Shown here one piece after another: positions 60,763-64,000 of a stretch of DNA of 64,000 bases. Every line of letters starts with the position of its first letter. Position 1 is the stretch's first letter. The stretch spans positions 7,332,977 to 7,396,976 of the forward strand of contig CAKAKS010000031.1 of NCBI GenBank assembly GCA_916700875.1, given 5' to 3'. The notes beneath the pieces are model-generated. The model had not been told where the DNA came from. It was given only the letters and a program-made list of their open reading frames with translations, and did no database searches. This DNA is from Sebastes aleutianus (Eukaryota; Chordata; Actinopteri; Perciformes; Sebastidae). The translations under genes were made by a program, and so were the position numbers.

Positions 60763-60834
60763 GACTCCCCAGTTTGCTGGTTCCCTTCTAGACACTACCT
60801 GAAAATAGTGATTTTTATTTATTTATTTATTTTT

Positions 60835-61135
60835 ATTGAAGATAAGATAAGATAAGATAAGATAAGATAAGATAAGATAAGATAAGATGAACCTTTATTA
60901 TTCCCCCGAAGGGAAATTCAGGTGTCAAAGCAGCAACATCAGCAAACAGAGTGAAACACAGGAGAGGTAAAGGTATACAAAAATTATAAAAACAATAATA
61001 GAGATATAAAAGATACAGAGTGAATGGGTGAACATAGTGTGTACAGTACGTCAATAAATACATGTAGTATGCGCAATAAATAAATGTAATATGTACATGT
61101 GTGCAGTCTATAAAGTGGTATTTAGGATGTATAGT
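60835..61135 (-). mobile_element. LINE 3' end with (GATAA)n tail
   Basis: An array of GATAA units (60840-60888) is followed by 'gaacctttattattcccccgaagggaaattcagg', the inverted 3' UTR of a teleost L2/Rex-type LINE. Confidence 0.6.
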
Positions 61136-61356
61136 GTAAGTAAGTGTAACCCTTCATTTACAAACATTAAGGCATTGTAATCTAAACTCAATACTTCTAA
61201 CATACAAGGCACAATTGAATAGGAAAGATCATTTAAATTATAAAAAATAGTATAATAAAAATAAAAGAGGGTAGAAAATAATTAAAGGAACAAAAAAAGA
61301 AATGCATAAATAAATAAATAAATAAATAAATAAGACTGCACTCTTCCATAGTAGCT

Positions 61357-61725
61357 CTAGGGGTCATCATCATATATGTTCAGTTCTTCATAATCTCTGA
61401 GGAGACGCTTTGCATGTTGTCCATTCATTAGTCTTAAAGCACTGAGATGATTGTCCACAAGGTCCCTTTTGAAAACGGAAAATAGGGGTTTAATTTTCCT
61501 CCATTTGGATGCATGGATGAAAAAATTTGCCAGCAGTATCAGATTGTTCAATATCAAGTCACTCTTAATGTCCTTCATGTTAATACCCAACACAATATTT
61601 TCTCTTGTGAGTGGAGCAAGTAGTTGGATTTTGGTTGACAGCCAGTCCTGCAAATCTTGAAAATAGTGATGTAGCTGACGCCTTGAGTGTGATTTCCCTG
61701 TTTTTGTGAGTTTTTGGGTCACAAA
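61357..61725 (-). mobile_element. L1/Tx1-like LINE ORF2 C-terminal fragment
   Basis: A 121-residue minus-strand frame contains LILNNLILLANFFIHASKWR and KPLFSVFKRDL, the usual C-terminal block of fish L1/Tx1-type ORF2 proteins. Isolated and 5'-truncated. Confidence 0.55.
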
Positions 61726-62464
61726 ACGTTACCCTTCTTAAACAGACGTTTTAATTTAATTTGTGGAGTTTGTTCGTGATGTCCTCATTCCAACCTTATT
61801 GTAAAATGTGTTACTTTATCTTTTGAGCCCTTTACTGAACATAATCTTGACAATTTCCAGGACGTACAACCTCATGCCGTTGAAACTAAAGCATCATTTT
61901 TTATTCTAATTCTAGCTTGACTCAATTAGTAGCTAGATGATTAGTTTTGTTGCTACTCCATTATGGGGCAGCAATTCAGCGCCACTTGAATTGGCTGTGG
62001 TTTTGGTCCTTTACAAGCTTTTAATCATATTGCCACGGCCCCCTGACTTTTTTATGCAAGAGGGCTTTAATGATTCCCCACAGCGTCCCTATTGAGAGGT
62101 AACTAAGGTGTGTGTTGTTTGTTAGCTTTTTGTTTTTTGAGCCAGTTATGTGCACACACACATTCAGGGAGGTTCAGGGCAGGGCCTGTCACACAACAGA
62201 ATGGGATGCGCAAACACAATAAAAAGCCAGTTGGGTTGGTCTTCAATTGAACTAGCTAATGGACTATTCACATTTGGCCATGTTGTTGCACATCATGTTA
62301 CAGGTTACAATGCTGTCTGACCTTTGAACAAATCAAACATAACACTCTTTTTGACCATCTTGCAAATAAATTAAAATTCACACTGAGCTTTTTGTACAGG
62401 CTAAAGTCCTGTTTTTCCATGGCATCAAGAAAATGCTTAGTTGCTGGCCTTCTCCTGACTCCGA

Positions 62465-63115
62465 TTGTTTTTGGTGATACTATTTACAGGTTTGCCTCAC
62501 CGTCCACCTTGTCCAAACTTGAAACCCTGCCCTGTATCACTCAGCCCTGAAGTCACTAATTCTAGCTTCAGGACCCATCATTGTACTTTATACAGTATGG
62601 TAGGATGGTCATCCCTCACTCTGCGGAGGTTACAACATTGGTACATTTTAGTCTATAAGATCATCTCTGGCAAATTTACTACTTACTTAAGCCGGAAGTT
62701 TATATTTCTCCAAAACAGTTCTAATCTTAGATCACATAAATGGCTTCAGTGTAAAGTTGCTTCTATCAGTACAGAAGCTGGCAAAACAAGCCTGTTCCAC
62801 TAAGGTCCTTGGTCCTGGAACGATCTGCAGGCCAAGCTTAAACTTGAGACCCTTATCTCTTTAAATGATTTTAAACATAGAATAAAGGAAGTGGTCACTG
62901 CTAGCTGCAGTTGCTTCAATTAAATAAATACATGACCAACATGCTGCCTTAATGGACTGTATGATGTAATGTATTTTGTCGTACCGATTGTTGCTGCCGT
63001 GATTCAATGTTGTTGTCTTGTTATGTGTTGGATGCTGCTATTTGACCCTGTCTTGGCTAGGCCTCACTTGTAAAAGAGGTTTTAATCTCAATGTGACTTC
63101 CTAGTTAAACAAAGG
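62465..63115 (+). mobile_element. L2-like LINE 3' fragment
   Basis: Broken plus-strand frames carry NLRSHKWLQCKVASISTEAG and, after a stop, WSWNDLQAKLKLETLISLND, the reverse transcriptase C-terminus of a CR1/L2-type LINE. The following 3' UTR has the familiar 'taaaagaggttttaatctcaatgtgacttcc' text. Confidence 0.65.
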
Positions 63116-64000
63116 TATTGTATAAAGGCTGAGAACTTTAGGACTATGATTGCATGCTCTGTTCCATTATCTTTCAGCAAAAGCTGTATGGTGGTCTTTG
63201 TGTTCAATGCCAATACTCCAAAAAAAGACTCCCATGTGTAGTGCACTGCACATTCAGAAGATTGCTGCACAAGCACACTTTTGCCAGCAGATGGCAATGC
63301 TACAACAGACATTACTATACAGTACTGAATGTATACCCAGCATAGCAAAGTGTTTGAGTACACATGAAAGCCAGTTCTGACTGGAGCAGCAGAGATCACT
63401 GTGGTAGATAAATGGTGGCATAACAGGCTTTTTGTACTTTGCCTCTGAGCTATTGCAGATATCTCTCTCCGCAAGGTCAATTTTCTCCGAGGAACATGCA
63501 GGCCCATTAACTACCTGAATGTTTGTGTGCAGTAAGTGGTCCTCTTCACTATTAACATGCTTTGGGTTGTGTGAACTCTCAAGCAATAAGGTCTCTTATT
63601 GGCTTGTTACGGAGAGTTATTAGGTTTGCCCCCCGGCCCCTGCTGCTATTTAATTACCCTTGCACTCTCTCCTTTTCATCATGAAGATGACAGCGGCCGT
63701 TGCAGTAGGTGAAAGAGGAGACTTCACCAGACCTTAATTGGTTCATTTGCCTCTGCCTGCCAGGCGCAGATGGAGCTCTTTATTAGTGTCACTGCCAGGT
63801 ACATTCTGGTCTGATGAGAGCCATCTTAAGAGGCAGAGTTTGACATCATATGAGGACACAATGACATGGCCAAAAACGGAATGATAATCAGGATGAGACA
63901 AACAGTTACAGCCCCCATACAGACTGCCTGCATTCATTATATAAGCTTATCCATTCTTTTGTCACCAAGTTGTTTTGTTGTTTCAATAGAGCATGGGCAT
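63116..64000. other. Intergenic sequence, nothing identified
   Basis: Short open frames only; no repeat family, exon or RNA gene that I can support. Confidence 0.45.

Larger units (their letters stand above)
60466..60790 (-). promoter_or_regulatory. cplane1 promoter region
   Basis: The region upstream of the first coding exon holds an ETS-like GCGGAAGTG (about 60522-60530), an RFX X-box-like site (60650-60663), and two CGCG elements (60711-60718 and 60753-60762). It also holds an inverted pair GTGTCTAGAAGG/CCTTCTAGACAC (about 60682-60797). This is a GC-richer island amid AT-rich repeats and the most promoter-like stretch in the window. Confidence 0.5.

Overview
This is a vertebrate nuclear genome window, almost certainly from a percomorph-type teleost. 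It has GT-AG introns, long repeat-rich introns, many small teleost hAT- and Kolobok-like elements, and LINE 3' tails. Two conserved vertebrate genes, wdr70 and cplane1, lie in an arrangement close to human 5p13.2. Every gene I can support is on the minus strand. Read 5' to 3' on that strand the order is cplane1, a TCF/LEF-like HMG-box gene (copy 2), the same gene again (copy 1), then wdr70.

Region by region. 1-16.8 kb: the first nine coding exons of wdr70 (start at 16780); the rest of the gene lies off the left edge. 16.8-34.7 kb: a large tandem duplication (units 17517-26189 and 26190-34743). Each unit carries one intact 7-coding-exon gene for a 680-residue protein. Its HMG box is clearly of the TCF/LEF class, but it has no recognisable beta-catenin-binding N-terminus, and its C-terminus is built from an 11-unit 60-bp coding minisatellite. 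Each unit also carries a broken downstream duplicate of the last two exons. 35.85-60.2 kb: a complete cplane1 (C5orf42/JBTS17) gene. I traced 49 coding exons that keep frame throughout and encode about 3246 residues. 60.2-60.8 kb: its promoter and 5' leader, with an RFX X-box-like site and TCTCGCGAGA-type elements. 60.8-64 kb: LINE remnants and no gene that I can see.

How the genes relate. cplane1 is a ciliogenesis/planar polarity effector and wdr70 a nuclear WD40 protein; they are old neighbours, not a functional operon. The TCF/LEF-like pair is the accessory, fast-evolving part of the window and the best candidate for something undescribed. It sits where other vertebrates have NUP155, it was recently amplified, and its C-terminus varies by minisatellite mutation.

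Limits: exon boundaries come from reading splice signals, reading phase and remembered family sequence. No alignment or transcript data were available.
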